A stretch of DNA of 10,631 nucleotides from Actinomycetota bacterium (GCA_003157715.1 PMKK01000023.1:32020-42650); one strand, 5' to 3'; counted from the first letter of the stretch, positions 1-6,005 are shown. Notes: generated by a model from the sequence alone, not told the origin. Program-made: numbers and translations.

Positions 1-1
1 G

Positions 2-361
2 ATGACCGGCTGGGTCGACAAGAAACTCCCCTTCTGGGCCGCGCAGACCTACTACGAGCCGCTTCTGCGCGCCGGCGGGCGCATCTTCCAGTACACGGGC
101 GGTTTCTTCCATGCCAAGACGATCGCGGTGGACGCGGCGGTCTGCGCCGTCGGCACCATGAACATGGACATCCGCAGCCTGCAGCTCCACAAGGAGATGA
201 TGGAATGGATCTACGACGCTGAGATCACCGCTCAGCTCGAGGAGATCTTCGATCACGACCTCGAGCAGTGCCGCGAGATCACGCTCGACGACATTCGCGC
301 CGTCGGGCGGATCACGGGTTTTCGCAACTCGGTGGCGAGGTTGTTCTCGGCACAGATCTGA
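2..361 (+). CDS. Cardiolipin synthase-like phospholipase D protein, C-terminal part (5' end outside window)
   Basis: This is the last 119 codons of a phospholipase D superfamily protein, most likely a cardiolipin synthase, which joins phosphatidyl groups to make cardiolipin at the inner face of the membrane. The second HKD catalytic motif is visible: H37, K39 and D44 (numbered from the first in-frame ATG in the window) in FHAKTIAVD, followed by the GTMNMD segment that matches the family's G-[ST]-x-N element. The stretch after it (LQLHKEMMEWIYD) and the closing RLFSAQI resemble the usual C-terminus of bacterial Cls proteins. The frame is open to the left edge, so the ATG at base 2 is probably internal; the first HKD motif and any N-terminal membrane segments lie outside. 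The family call is firm. The exact substrate is inferred from the family. Confidence 0.88.
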   Translation: MTGWVDKKLPFWAAQTYYEPLLRAGGRIFQYTGGFFHAKTIAVDAAVCAVGTMNMDIRSLQLHKEMMEWIYDAEITAQLEEIFDHDLEQCREITLDDIRAVGRITGFRNSVARLFSAQI

Positions 362-459
362 GAGCGGGGAAGGGGTCGGTCGCGACCGGCGGGACGTTTG
401 AACGGTCGTGCGGGCAGGGAGACTCGGGGAGGTAAACACTTCGCAAAAGGAGAAAACTG

Positions 460-801
460 ATGCAAACGATCAGCGAGTCCATCCGGGCCGACGTGCCGCC
501 CCGGTTCGCGGACCGCGTGTGGAGCGAATTCGTCTATCGGTCACTGGTCAGAGGCCGGCCCAGGAGCGTGGACGACGCCCGCTGGTGGGTCGATGAGAGC
601 GCCGTCGACAGTGGCAGAGTCGAGTTCGCCGGCGAGGGCGCGCGCGGCGTCAAGGTAACGGTCGCCCTGCGGTACGAGCCGCGTGCCGGCGGCGAGTCTG
701 AAGAGACGCGCATGCGCGACCATCTGCGGCGCGACCTCGAGAGCTATCGCACCTTTGCCGTCAGGCGCTGCGCGGAGACGAGCTGCCAGGCGGCCGCCTG
801 A
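460..801 (+). CDS. Small SRPBCC-like (polyketide cyclase/dehydrase-type) protein
   Basis: A 113-residue cytoplasmic protein with no signal peptide or membrane segment. The start is set by a strong AAGGAG ribosome binding site ending about 8 nt before the ATG. The C-terminal half resembles the last strand and long helix of SRPBCC-fold proteins: a V-E-F-x-G-E-G-x-x-x-V-K-V-T-V-A-L-R-Y-E-P strand pair at residues 54-74, then an acidic/basic helix RDHLRRDLESYRTF at 86-99. The N-terminus (SIRADVPPRFADRVWSEF) resembles the start of that fold. The family is usually about 140-150 residues, so the middle strands seem shortened. SRPBCC proteins bind hydrophobic ligands in a central cavity; the ligand here cannot be told. 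Two cysteines close to the C-terminus (104 and 109) are unusual. Gaps of 98 nt from the cardiolipin synthase and 110 nt to the peroxiredoxin leave co-transcription open. Confidence 0.72.
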   Translation: MQTISESIRADVPPRFADRVWSEFVYRSLVRGRPRSVDDARWWVDESAVDSGRVEFAGEGARGVKVTVALRYEPRAGGESEETRMRDHLRRDLESYRTFAVRRCAETSCQAAA

Positions 802-911
802 GCCGGCCGCCGCGCGAGGGGCTCAGGCCCGCGGCTTGGGAGCGGCCCGGCAGGGGTACTGTTCACGGCGAGCCGACAGCTCACCGGCAAGTCGACGAAG
901 GAGCGCCCCGC

Positions 912-1430
912 ATGATCCAGGTTGGACAGTCCGCACCCGCTTTCACGCTCGAGGGCGTGCTCGACGGCGAGTTCGTCTCGGTGGCCCTTGCCGAGCAGCG
1001 CGGCTCCTGGGTCGTGCTGTTCTTCTACCCACTCGACTTCACGTTCGTGTGTCCGACCGAGATCCGCGGCTTCGCCCAGCGGCGCGGCGAGTTCGAAGAC
1101 CTGGGAGCCAAGGTCTTCGGGGCGAGCGTGGACAGCAAGTATAGCCATCTGGCCTGGTGCGAGCACGAGCTGGGAAAGCTCGGCTTCCCCCTGCTGTCCG
1201 ACATGACTCGCGAGGTCGCCCGCGAGTATGGCGTGCTGCTGGCCGACGAGGGCCACACGCTGCGCGGGACCTTCATCGTCGATCCCGACGGCGTGCTGCG
1301 TTACATGGTCGTGCACGACAACAACGTGGGGCGCAATACCGAAGAGACGCTGCGCGTCCTGCAGGCGCTGCAGACCGGGGAGCTTTGCCCGGTCGACTGG
1401 CGACCCGGTGAGGAGACGCTGCCGGCCTGA
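912..1430 (+). CDS. Typical 2-Cys peroxiredoxin (AhpC/Prx1 type)
   Basis: A 172-residue thiol peroxidase that reduces hydrogen peroxide and organic hydroperoxides in the cytoplasm, to be re-reduced by thioredoxin or an AhpF-like reductase. The peroxidatic cysteine is C47 in DFTFVCPTE, with the conserved P40/T44 environment. The resolving cysteine is C159 in GELCPVDW, the diagnostic arrangement of the AhpC/Prx1 class rather than BCP or 1-Cys types. The segment ASVDSKYSHLAW and the FIVDPDGVLR strand are also family hallmarks. The protein is slightly shorter than the usual ~185-200 residues and ends soon after the resolving cysteine. An AGGAG ribosome binding site (899-903) stands 8 nt before the ATG. 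No reductase gene is adjacent. It converges on the STAS gene that ends at 1526. Confidence 0.95.
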   Translation: MIQVGQSAPAFTLEGVLDGEFVSVALAEQRGSWVVLFFYPLDFTFVCPTEIRGFAQRRGEFEDLGAKVFGASVDSKYSHLAWCEHELGKLGFPLLSDMTREVAREYGVLLADEGHTLRGTFIVDPDGVLRYMVVHDNNVGRNTEETLRVLQALQTGELCPVDWRPGEETLPA

Positions 1431-1447
1431 CCGCGCTGCCGGCCTGA
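1417..1447 (+). repeat. Direct repeat of the 3' end of the peroxiredoxin gene (14 bp, 3-bp spacer)
   Basis: The 14-base string CGCTGCCGGCCTGA occurs at 1417-1430, where its last three bases are the stop codon of the peroxiredoxin, and again at 1434-1447. The copies are identical, so the gene's last codons and stop are duplicated just downstream. Confidence 0.9.
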
Positions 1448-1462
1448 ATGCGGGCCGCGCGA

Positions 1463-1478
1463 AGCCCGGCGTTGGGCT
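1463..1478. terminator. Weak hairpin between convergent genes
   Basis: AGCCC and GGGCT can form a 5-bp stem around a 6-nt loop in the space between the peroxiredoxin and the STAS gene. Neither strand has a T-run behind it, so it is at best a weak or bidirectional terminator. Confidence 0.25.
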
Positions 1479-1490
1479 GGCGGGGGAGAC

Positions 1491-1530
1491 CGGGTCTCGG
1501 GATGGCTACTCGGGTCTCGGGATGGCTACT
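1491..1530. repeat. Perfect tandem duplication, 2 x 20 bp, across the STAS stop codon
   Basis: Bases 1491-1510 and 1511-1530 are identical, each beginning CGGGTCTCGG and ending GATGGCTACT. The right copy contains the stop codon (1528-1526, minus strand) of the STAS protein. The left copy lies outside the gene. A short GAGAC/GTCTC inverted repeat (1486-1498) overlaps the left end. Confidence 0.95.
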
Positions 1531-1840
1531 GGTCGAGGAAGGCGTCGTCGCCCACCAGGGCGCGCACCTTGAGCATGCTGAACACGTCGTCGACGACCGG
1601 TGGGATGTTGCGCAGCCGCAGCTGTACGCTCTGCGCTTTGTAGTCGAGGCAGAAGCGCACGAGCAGCCCAGTGCCCGACGAGTCGATGAACGTGACTCCC
1701 GCGAAATCGACGACGGCTTCGGCGGCGCCGCGGATGGCATCGCTGATCACCCAGCGGAAGGTCTCGACTGAGTCGAGGTCGATCTCGCCCTCGAGGTAGA
1801 TGACGGGGATCTCGCCCGGCTCGATTCGCGTGTGCAGCAT
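1526..1840 (-). CDS. STAS-domain anti-sigma factor antagonist (SpoIIAA/RsbV-like)
   Basis: A 104-residue single STAS domain. In this family the unphosphorylated protein binds a SpoIIAB/RsbW-type kinase and frees that kinase's partner, classically a sigma factor; phosphorylation of a serine switches it off. The motif VTFIDSSGTGLLV (residues 49-61) matches the phosphorylation loop, and by alignment with SpoIIAA the target is S55, the serine just before the glycine. The N-terminal YLEGEIDLDSVETF strand-helix is also typical. It is the last gene of the minus-strand operon, 17 nt after the kinase stop, with an AGGGG ribosome binding site ahead of its ATG. The kinase and PP2C phosphatase that should act on S55 are encoded immediately upstream, which supports the role. 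The protein it finally releases is unknown. Confidence 0.92.
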   Translation of the reverse strand: MLHTRIEPGEIPVIYLEGEIDLDSVETFRWVISDAIRGAAEAVVDFAGVTFIDSSGTGLLVRFCLDYKAQSVQLRLRNIPPVVDDVFSMLKVRALVGDDAFLDQ

Positions 1841-1857
1841 TACTGGCGTCCCCTCGT

Positions 1858-2628
1858 CTAGATGGTCCGGTCGAGGACCAGGGTCGTACCCTCGCTCCCG
1901 GTGTGCAGGTACACGTGTTCAAGGTTATCAAGAATGATCTTGTAGCCGTACCCCATCGAGGGCTGGTAGACGCCGCCGGCCTTCTCCGTCCAGTTCATGA
2001 AGTTCAGTCCCGGACCGCCGTCGGCGACGACGGCTCGCAGGCGGTCGCCGACCAGCCGCAGGCGCATGGTACCGCCGCCGCCGCCGTGAACGAGCATGTT
2101 GGTGGTCGCCTCGGAGACGCAAAGCTCCATCCGTCGTCGCGTGTCCGGACCGACGCCGCGCTGTTCGAGCACCTGCGCGACCGCCGCGCGCGCCTGCTTG
2201 AGCGAGGCGGAGCCGTCGATCGTGCAGGCAAACAGCTCGTCGCCCTCGGCGGCGAGCGCGGCGATCTCCTCGTCGTCCAGGAACGAGAGCGTGCCCCGAG
2301 CCACCGCGGCGGCGAGGTCGTTCAGGATCTCGACGAGGCTGCGCCGGTGGTCGCCGTGGTGGCGGTGCCAGCCGTTCGTATGGATGCTGATGATCTCGCA
2401 ACGATCGGCTCGCGGGATGAAACAGATCTCGTCGGCTCCGAGCAGCGCGTCGTCGTCGGCGGTGTGGCAGATGAAGCTGCGGGCACGCATGGCCTCGACG
2501 GCACGGCGGGCAAGGATCTCCCGCGGCACGTCGGCCGGGTCGCCGACGATCACGGAGAGCGTGCCACGGCGCGCGTCGTAGCGCATGACCTGCAGGGTGG
2601 CGGGAGTTTCTCCGGATAGCGTGCTCAT
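1858..2628 (-). CDS. SpoIIAB/RsbW-like serine kinase (HATPase_c_2) with extra N-terminal region
   Basis: A 256-residue soluble protein. Residues about 140-256 form a GHKL/HATPase domain: N-box helix with E173 and N177 in CVSEATTNMLVH, G1 box ADGGPGL at 202-208, and a G2-like SMGYGYKII at 224-232. This arrangement fits anti-sigma kinases that phosphorylate a STAS partner and hold a sigma factor or similar target. SpoIIAB and RsbW are only about 145-160 residues long, so the first ~135 residues are additional; they contain no motif I recognise (CHTADDDALLG and HTNGWHRHHGDH are the most distinctive stretches) and may be a sensory or target-binding region. The start codon is 21 nt after the phosphatase stop, with only a weak GAGTGGG ribosome binding site, suggesting translational coupling. 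The STAS gene follows after 17 nt. Confidence 0.87.
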   Translation of the reverse strand: MSTLSGETPATLQVMRYDARRGTLSVIVGDPADVPREILARRAVEAMRARSFICHTADDDALLGADEICFIPRADRCEIISIHTNGWHRHHGDHRRSLVEILNDLAAAVARGTLSFLDDEEIAALAAEGDELFACTIDGSASLKQARAAVAQVLEQRGVGPDTRRRMELCVSEATTNMLVHGGGGGTMRLRLVGDRLRAVVADGGPGLNFMNWTEKAGGVYQPSMGYGYKIILDNLEHVYLHTGSEGTTLVLDRTI

Positions 2629-2649
2629 CCCACTCTGTATCGACCGATC

Positions 2650-4218
2650 CTAGCAATCCTCGATGGGCACGACGCGGCCGAGCAGCAGAGTGGCGTCGTC
2701 GGTCGGCGGCGTTCCGGCCCGGAAATCGGCGACCGCCTGCCATGCCGCCTCGAGTCGCGTCGCGGCCGACGCATCCGGCGAGGCGGCCAGCGCCGCGGCG
2801 AGTCGAGGCGTGCCGAAGAGCGCGCGACTGCCGTCGCGGGCCTCGGTTAGACCGTCGGTGAACAGCGCGAAGGTGTCGCCCGGCTCGAGTATGAGCCGGT
2901 CCTCGGGAAACTCGAGATCGGCGCGCACGCCGAGCATGCTGCCCTGCGAGGCGAACTCGCGCTGGCCGCCGGGGCCGAAGACGAGCAGCGGGTTGTGGCC
3001 GCCGTTGGCCACCACGAGCTCGCGGTCGGACGGCGAGTAGATGGCGTACGCGAGCGTGAGAAACGACGGCGCCGTCTGCCCCGCGAGGTCTCGCGTCAGC
3101 GCGTCGTTTACTTCGGAGAGGACCTCGCTGGGACGGTGCCCGCCCTGGGCGGCCGACTGGATCAGGCTGCGCGCCATGGTCATGATCAGGGCGGCCGAAA
3201 GTCCCTTGCCCATGACGTCGCCGCAGATGAGGCCCAGGCGGCCGTCGGGCAGCGCGACGAAGTCGAAGTAGTCGCCGCCCATCTCGGTCATGAACTCGAT
3301 ACGGTGGGCCAGTTCGAGCCCCGGCACGTCGGGAGCGCGGCGCGGCAGAAGGTCGGCCTGGATGCCGCGGGCGCGTTCGATCTCGGCGTTCACGCGCCGC
3401 TGGGCGTCGCGCAACTCGTCCTGGGAGCGCACGGCCGAGGCGAGCTCGTCGCGAAACGACGCCACCTCGCTCGAGAACGTGGCGCGATCGCGCATGCGGC
3501 CGGCGTAGACGTCGTAGGAGTACCAGATCAGAAACAGCGGCGGCACGCCGAGCACGAGGCCGGGCACGCCCAGCCACAGGTACAGACAGGCAAGCAGCAG
3601 GCTGAGGGTCGCGCCGGTCATGTAGCTCGGCAGGCCCCACTGGTAGTTCTCGCGCCAGATGCGCCACGGCCCGGCGCCACTCGCCAGAGCGACGACCCCG
3701 GCCAGCAGCACGGTGTTGACGACGAAGTCCACGCCGGTCGCCGCAAAGGCGGGCAGCACTGTCTGGACGAAGGCGGGTGATGCGGGCAGGAACGCCAGGT
3801 AGACGAGGCCGGCGATGAAGGTCGACACGGCGTAGTTGCCGACGTTGAAAGCGACCTTCTGCGGATCTCGCGTGACCGTCAGGGTCGCCAGGCCCGATCC
3901 TATGGCCACCACGATGGCCGGCCACAGGCCGAACACGATGAGCGCCGCCAGGACGGGAACGAACGACAGCGTCACGTGACCGATCACCGGCAGGCGGACC
4001 TCGCGCAGGTCGGTGACCGTGGACAGGGCGATGAAGGCGATCAGGCCGCCGGCCTCGAGTTGATGGTGCATGCCGATGGCAACGTACGAACAAACGGCGG
4101 CCGCTGCCAGAGTGAGACCTACATAGGCAAAGACGGCCGCGCGCGGGCGCGCGGCCGTCGGTGGCCTGGCTGCGTGTGTTTGGCTCTGCGTCACTGCCCG
4201 TCGATCACGACCGACCAT
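2650..4218 (-). CDS. Membrane-anchored SpoIIE/RsbU-type PP2C protein serine phosphatase
   Basis: A 522-residue protein. Residues 27-235 contain several hydrophobic segments (about 27-50, 57-70, 80-116, 124-145, 153-182 and 200-233), a membrane-embedded sensor-like region. A charged, probably coiled-coil linker (about 241-290) follows, then a SpoIIE-type PP2C domain (about 295-515). Metal-binding and signature motifs are present: GGDYFDF with D316, CGDVMGKG with D334, NGGHN at 405-409, FTDGLTEA with D455, and PTDDAT with D508. The family dephosphorylates STAS antagonists, here presumably the gene product two places downstream. I chose the ATG at 4218 because GGAG of the preceding repeat sits 9 nt upstream; this overlaps the protease gene by 28 nt. 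A GTG at 4194 overlapping the protease stop (GTGA) is the alternative. The frame stays open to 4338 across the repeats, but those extra residues are low-complexity VRLEQ-type and unlikely to be translated. Confidence 0.92.
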   Translation of the reverse strand: MVGRDRRAVTQSQTHAARPPTAARPRAAVFAYVGLTLAAAAVCSYVAIGMHHQLEAGGLIAFIALSTVTDLREVRLPVIGHVTLSFVPVLAALIVFGLWPAIVVAIGSGLATLTVTRDPQKVAFNVGNYAVSTFIAGLVYLAFLPASPAFVQTVLPAFAATGVDFVVNTVLLAGVVALASGAGPWRIWRENYQWGLPSYMTGATLSLLLACLYLWLGVPGLVLGVPPLFLIWYSYDVYAGRMRDRATFSSEVASFRDELASAVRSQDELRDAQRRVNAEIERARGIQADLLPRRAPDVPGLELAHRIEFMTEMGGDYFDFVALPDGRLGLICGDVMGKGLSAALIMTMARSLIQSAAQGGHRPSEVLSEVNDALTRDLAGQTAPSFLTLAYAIYSPSDRELVVANGGHNPLLVFGPGGQREFASQGSMLGVRADLEFPEDRLILEPGDTFALFTDGLTEARDGSRALFGTPRLAAALAASPDASAATRLEAAWQAVADFRAGTPPTDDATLLLGRVVPIEDC

Positions 4219-5798
4219 GCGTACTTGCTCCAGGCGTACTTGCTCCAGGCGTACTTGGACCAGGCGTACTTGGACCAAGCGTACTTGCTCCAGGCGTACT
4301 TGCTCCACGCGTACTTGGACCAGGCGTACTTCTGCCACTGCAGGAGAACGTCGGGCGGCAACACCGTGCTGCCGGTACCGAGTTTAGCCGAAGGATCGTA
4401 GCCGCTGGTCGAAACGGTGTCCGCAAGCGCCGCCGCGACGTTGAGCTCGCCGGCTCCCTGAGCGTAGGTGCTGGCGCCGGCGATCGGGTCGGCGCTGTCC
4501 ATGAGGCGGAGCTTCACCTGGCCGGGGGTGAGCTTGGGGTTCTGCTGGATCATGAGCACGGCCGCGCCCGCGACCACCGGAGCCGAGGCGCTGGTGCCCG
4601 ACATGACGGTGTAGGTGGCGGGCAGCCAGCTCGGCGCGCCGGCGATGTAGCTCGAGACGGCGAGGCGAGACTGCGGGTAGTTCAGGTCGACCCAGCTCCA
4701 GGGTGCGCGAAGCGAGACGAGGTGATTGCCGGGGGCGACGAGGTCGGGCTTGGCGAACTCATCGTAGATGGTCGGACCGACCGAGCTGTAGGAGCAGACC
4801 GTATCGTCGCTCGTGTCCGCGGTCTGCTGCGTATCGGCCGCGCCGACCGTGATGGCATAAGGGTCGTTGCCGGGCGACAGGATGCCGCCCTTGCCGAAGT
4901 CGCCCTCGTTGCCGGCGGCGCAGACGACCACGATGCCGGCCTTCCAGGCGGCGTCGACCGCGCGATCGACCGGATCGTAAGCGGCGGGGCTTTCGACTTC
5001 GCCCTCGACCGAGATGTTCATGACCCGGATGTTGTACTGCGAGCGGTGCACGATCGCCCACGCGATGGCGGCGACCAGCGACGAAGCCCGGCCCTGGCCG
5101 TGGCTGTCGAGGACCTTGAGCGAGACGATGTTGGCGGCGGGAGCCACGCCGCGGTACTGCACGGTGGCCTTGCCGCCCTGGTCTGCCGGCAGCGACATGG
5201 CGCCGTTGCCGGCGATCAGGCCGTCGACGAAGGTGCCGTGGCCGCCGTCGTCGTACATGTGCCGGCGGTTGTTCACGAAGTCGATCCAGCCGACGACGCG
5301 TGACTGGCCGTTGCTGGCGTCGAGGTCGGCGACGTCGGCGGTGCCGCTGTCGAGGACCGCGACGCCGATGCCGCGACCATCGAGGCCGCCGGCGGTCGGG
5401 GGCGTGATGCTGCCGAGCCCGATGCTCGCGTTGGTGACGTCGAGGCTGGTCGTGTAGTCAGTGCCGAACGTAGGCACGTCGGCGGCGATGTAGTCGACAT
5501 ACGGGAGCGCTTCGAGGGTGGCGAGCGACGACGAGGAGACGTCGGCCGAAACAGCGCCGATCAGCGCCAGCGAGTCGTCCATCGTCGCGGGATTGATCTC
5601 GGCGGTCAGGTCGTCGAGGTGGCCCGGGGTCGCGTAGACGATCACCGGGACCGTCGTGCCGCTGTTGCCGGCGTCGAGCTCGGTGACGATGCTCGGGTCG
5701 ACCTGCACGCTGGTCTGGTCGGCCCATGCCGTTCCGCCGAAAGCGAGCACGACGGCAAGCAGCACCGCCGCCCCTATGAGAAACATTCTAGCCTTCAT
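4191..5798 (-). CDS. Secreted S8 subtilisin-like serine protease with C-terminal KYAWS pentapeptide repeats
   Basis: A 535-residue exported protease. Residues 1-26 form a signal peptide (hydrophobic core IGAAVLLAVVLAF, probable cleavage after AWA). Residues about 27-120 look like a propeptide of the I9-inhibitor type. The catalytic domain (about 125-460) shows the full subtilase set: D150 in VAVLDSG, H187 in GGHGTFVDG, oxyanion N297 in AAGNEG, and S403 in MSGTSASAP. After a short linker ending in LLQWQ, residues 490-529 are eight perfect KYAWS units, then VVIDGQ. No LPXTG or membrane anchor is seen, so the protein is probably released or held by its cationic, aromatic repeat tail. A strong GGAGGGG ribosome binding site precedes the ATG. 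It is the first gene of the operon and lies behind a c-di-GMP riboswitch with a leader of about 200 nt. Substrates are unknown. Confidence 0.95.
   Translation of the reverse strand: MKARMFLIGAAVLLAVVLAFGGTAWADQTSVQVDPSIVTELDAGNSGTTVPVIVYATPGHLDDLTAEINPATMDDSLALIGAVSADVSSSSLATLEALPYVDYIAADVPTFGTDYTTSLDVTNASIGLGSITPPTAGGLDGRGIGVAVLDSGTADVADLDASNGQSRVVGWIDFVNNRRHMYDDGGHGTFVDGLIAGNGAMSLPADQGGKATVQYRGVAPAANIVSLKVLDSHGQGRASSLVAAIAWAIVHRSQYNIRVMNISVEGEVESPAAYDPVDRAVDAAWKAGIVVVCAAGNEGDFGKGGILSPGNDPYAITVGAADTQQTADTSDDTVCSYSSVGPTIYDEFAKPDLVAPGNHLVSLRAPWSWVDLNYPQSRLAVSSYIAGAPSWLPATYTVMSGTSASAPVVAGAAVLMIQQNPKLTPGQVKLRLMDSADPIAGASTYAQGAGELNVAAALADTVSTSGYDPSAKLGTGSTVLPPDVLLQWQKYAWSKYAWSKYAWSKYAWSKYAWSKYAWSKYAWSKYAWSVVIDGQ
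4212..4331 (-). repeat. Eight tandem 15-bp repeats encoding KYAWS (two 60-bp blocks)
   Basis: Eight adjoining 15-bp units read AAG-TAC-GCN-TGG-Ser on the minus strand. All encode KYAWS, but serine is written TCC, AGC, AGC, TCC, TCC, AGC, AGC, TCG from the N-terminal to the C-terminal unit, and the alanine third base varies (GCC, GCG, GCC, GCT, GCC, GCC, GCC, GCA). The serine pattern shows a four-unit, 60-bp block repeated twice, with all changes synonymous. Confidence 0.97.
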
Positions 5799-5799
5799 T

Positions 5800-5809
5800 G
5801 CACCCCTCC
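5800..5809 (-). promoter_or_regulatory. Ribosome binding site of the protease gene
   Basis: GGAGGGG lies just ahead of the ATG at 5798 and fixes that start. It is complementary, with one bulged G, to a stretch of the leader at 5898-5906, so it may be masked in one state of the leader RNA. Confidence 0.7.
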
Positions 5810-5866
5810 ATGACGTACTGACGACGGGACGTCGGCTGTGCCCGATCGCCAGGTCTACTGCCGACG

Positions 5867-5886
5867 AAAAGGGTGGCCGCAGGCCA
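5867..5886 (-). terminator. Candidate terminator in the riboswitch expression platform
   Basis: On the minus strand TGGCC-TGC-GGCCA forms a 5-bp GC-rich stem (5886-5874), followed after three C residues by TTTT (5870-5867). It lies between the c-di-GMP aptamer and the protease start, where a ligand-controlled terminator would be expected. The stem is short and the T-run minimal, so the call is tentative. Confidence 0.4.
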
Positions 5887-5897
5887 AGGCGGGGAGA

Positions 5898-5906
5898 GGA
5901 GGGTGC
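5898..5906 (-). promoter_or_regulatory. Candidate anti-Shine-Dalgarno element in the leader
   Basis: The minus-strand string GCACCCTCC can pair over 9 bp, with one bulged G, with the GGAGGGGTGC ribosome binding region at 5809-5800. It lies a few bases downstream of the aptamer and of a small hairpin (5924-5910, GAGCCG-CGA-CGGCTC). This could be a translational switch; the pairing is seen in the sequence, its use is inference. Confidence 0.35.
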
Positions 5907-5927
5907 TGTGAGCCGTCGCGGCTCTCA

Positions 5928-6005
5928 ATTCCGGCAACCGAGCTATCTTGATCACCTCAAGACCTCTGGCTTTGCGTCCCTGCCTCGCGGCAGGTTTGCC
6001 CTTGT
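5928..6005 (-). promoter_or_regulatory. Cyclic di-GMP-I (GEMM-I) riboswitch aptamer
   Basis: Read on the minus strand, the leader contains the conserved GEMM-I blocks in the right order and spacing: AGGGCAAACC (to 5993), a TGCC-GCGA-GGCA hairpin closed by a GNRA tetraloop (5992-5981), then GGGACGCAAAGCC (5980-5968), a P3-type hairpin with stem CTTGA/TCAAG (about 5961-5947), and the closing TAGCTCGGTTGCCGG (to 5931). The class senses the second messenger cyclic di-GMP. In the well-known Vibrio Vc2 aptamer a GAAA tetraloop occupies the same place. It lies about 130 nt ahead of the subtilase start and reads into the protease/partner-switch operon. Whether ligand turns expression on or off cannot be read with certainty; see the candidate terminator and anti-Shine-Dalgarno entries. 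Confidence 0.9.

Noticed and set aside
377..388. 12-bp palindrome CGGTCGCGACCG after the cardiolipin synthase gene
   Set aside because: Short palindromes of this kind are common at high GC; no T-run or usable loop for a terminator and no promoter beside it.
683..1144. Plus-strand frame overlapping the SRPBCC-like and peroxiredoxin genes, and the 744-1316 minus frame
   Set aside because: Both lie across two well-supported genes and have shadow-type composition.
1928..4093. 721-codon open frame on the minus strand, shifted against the phosphatase and kinase
   Set aside because: It runs through two certain genes in another frame, is extremely Arg-rich and has no motif.
4212..4331. CRISPR-like array
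   Set aside because: Units are 15 bp, contiguous without spacers, in frame and coding.
4219..4338. Upstream extension of the phosphatase through the repeats (VRLEQ/VRLVQ units)
   Set aside because: The frame is open, but it would overlap the protease repeats completely and add a low-complexity leader not expected for the family; the ATG at 4218 has a better ribosome binding site.
4161..5303. 380-codon open frame on the plus strand opposite the protease, with PGVLA/PGVLG repeats
   Set aside because: The repeats are the antisense reading of the KYAWS units; no ribosome binding site or domain supports it.
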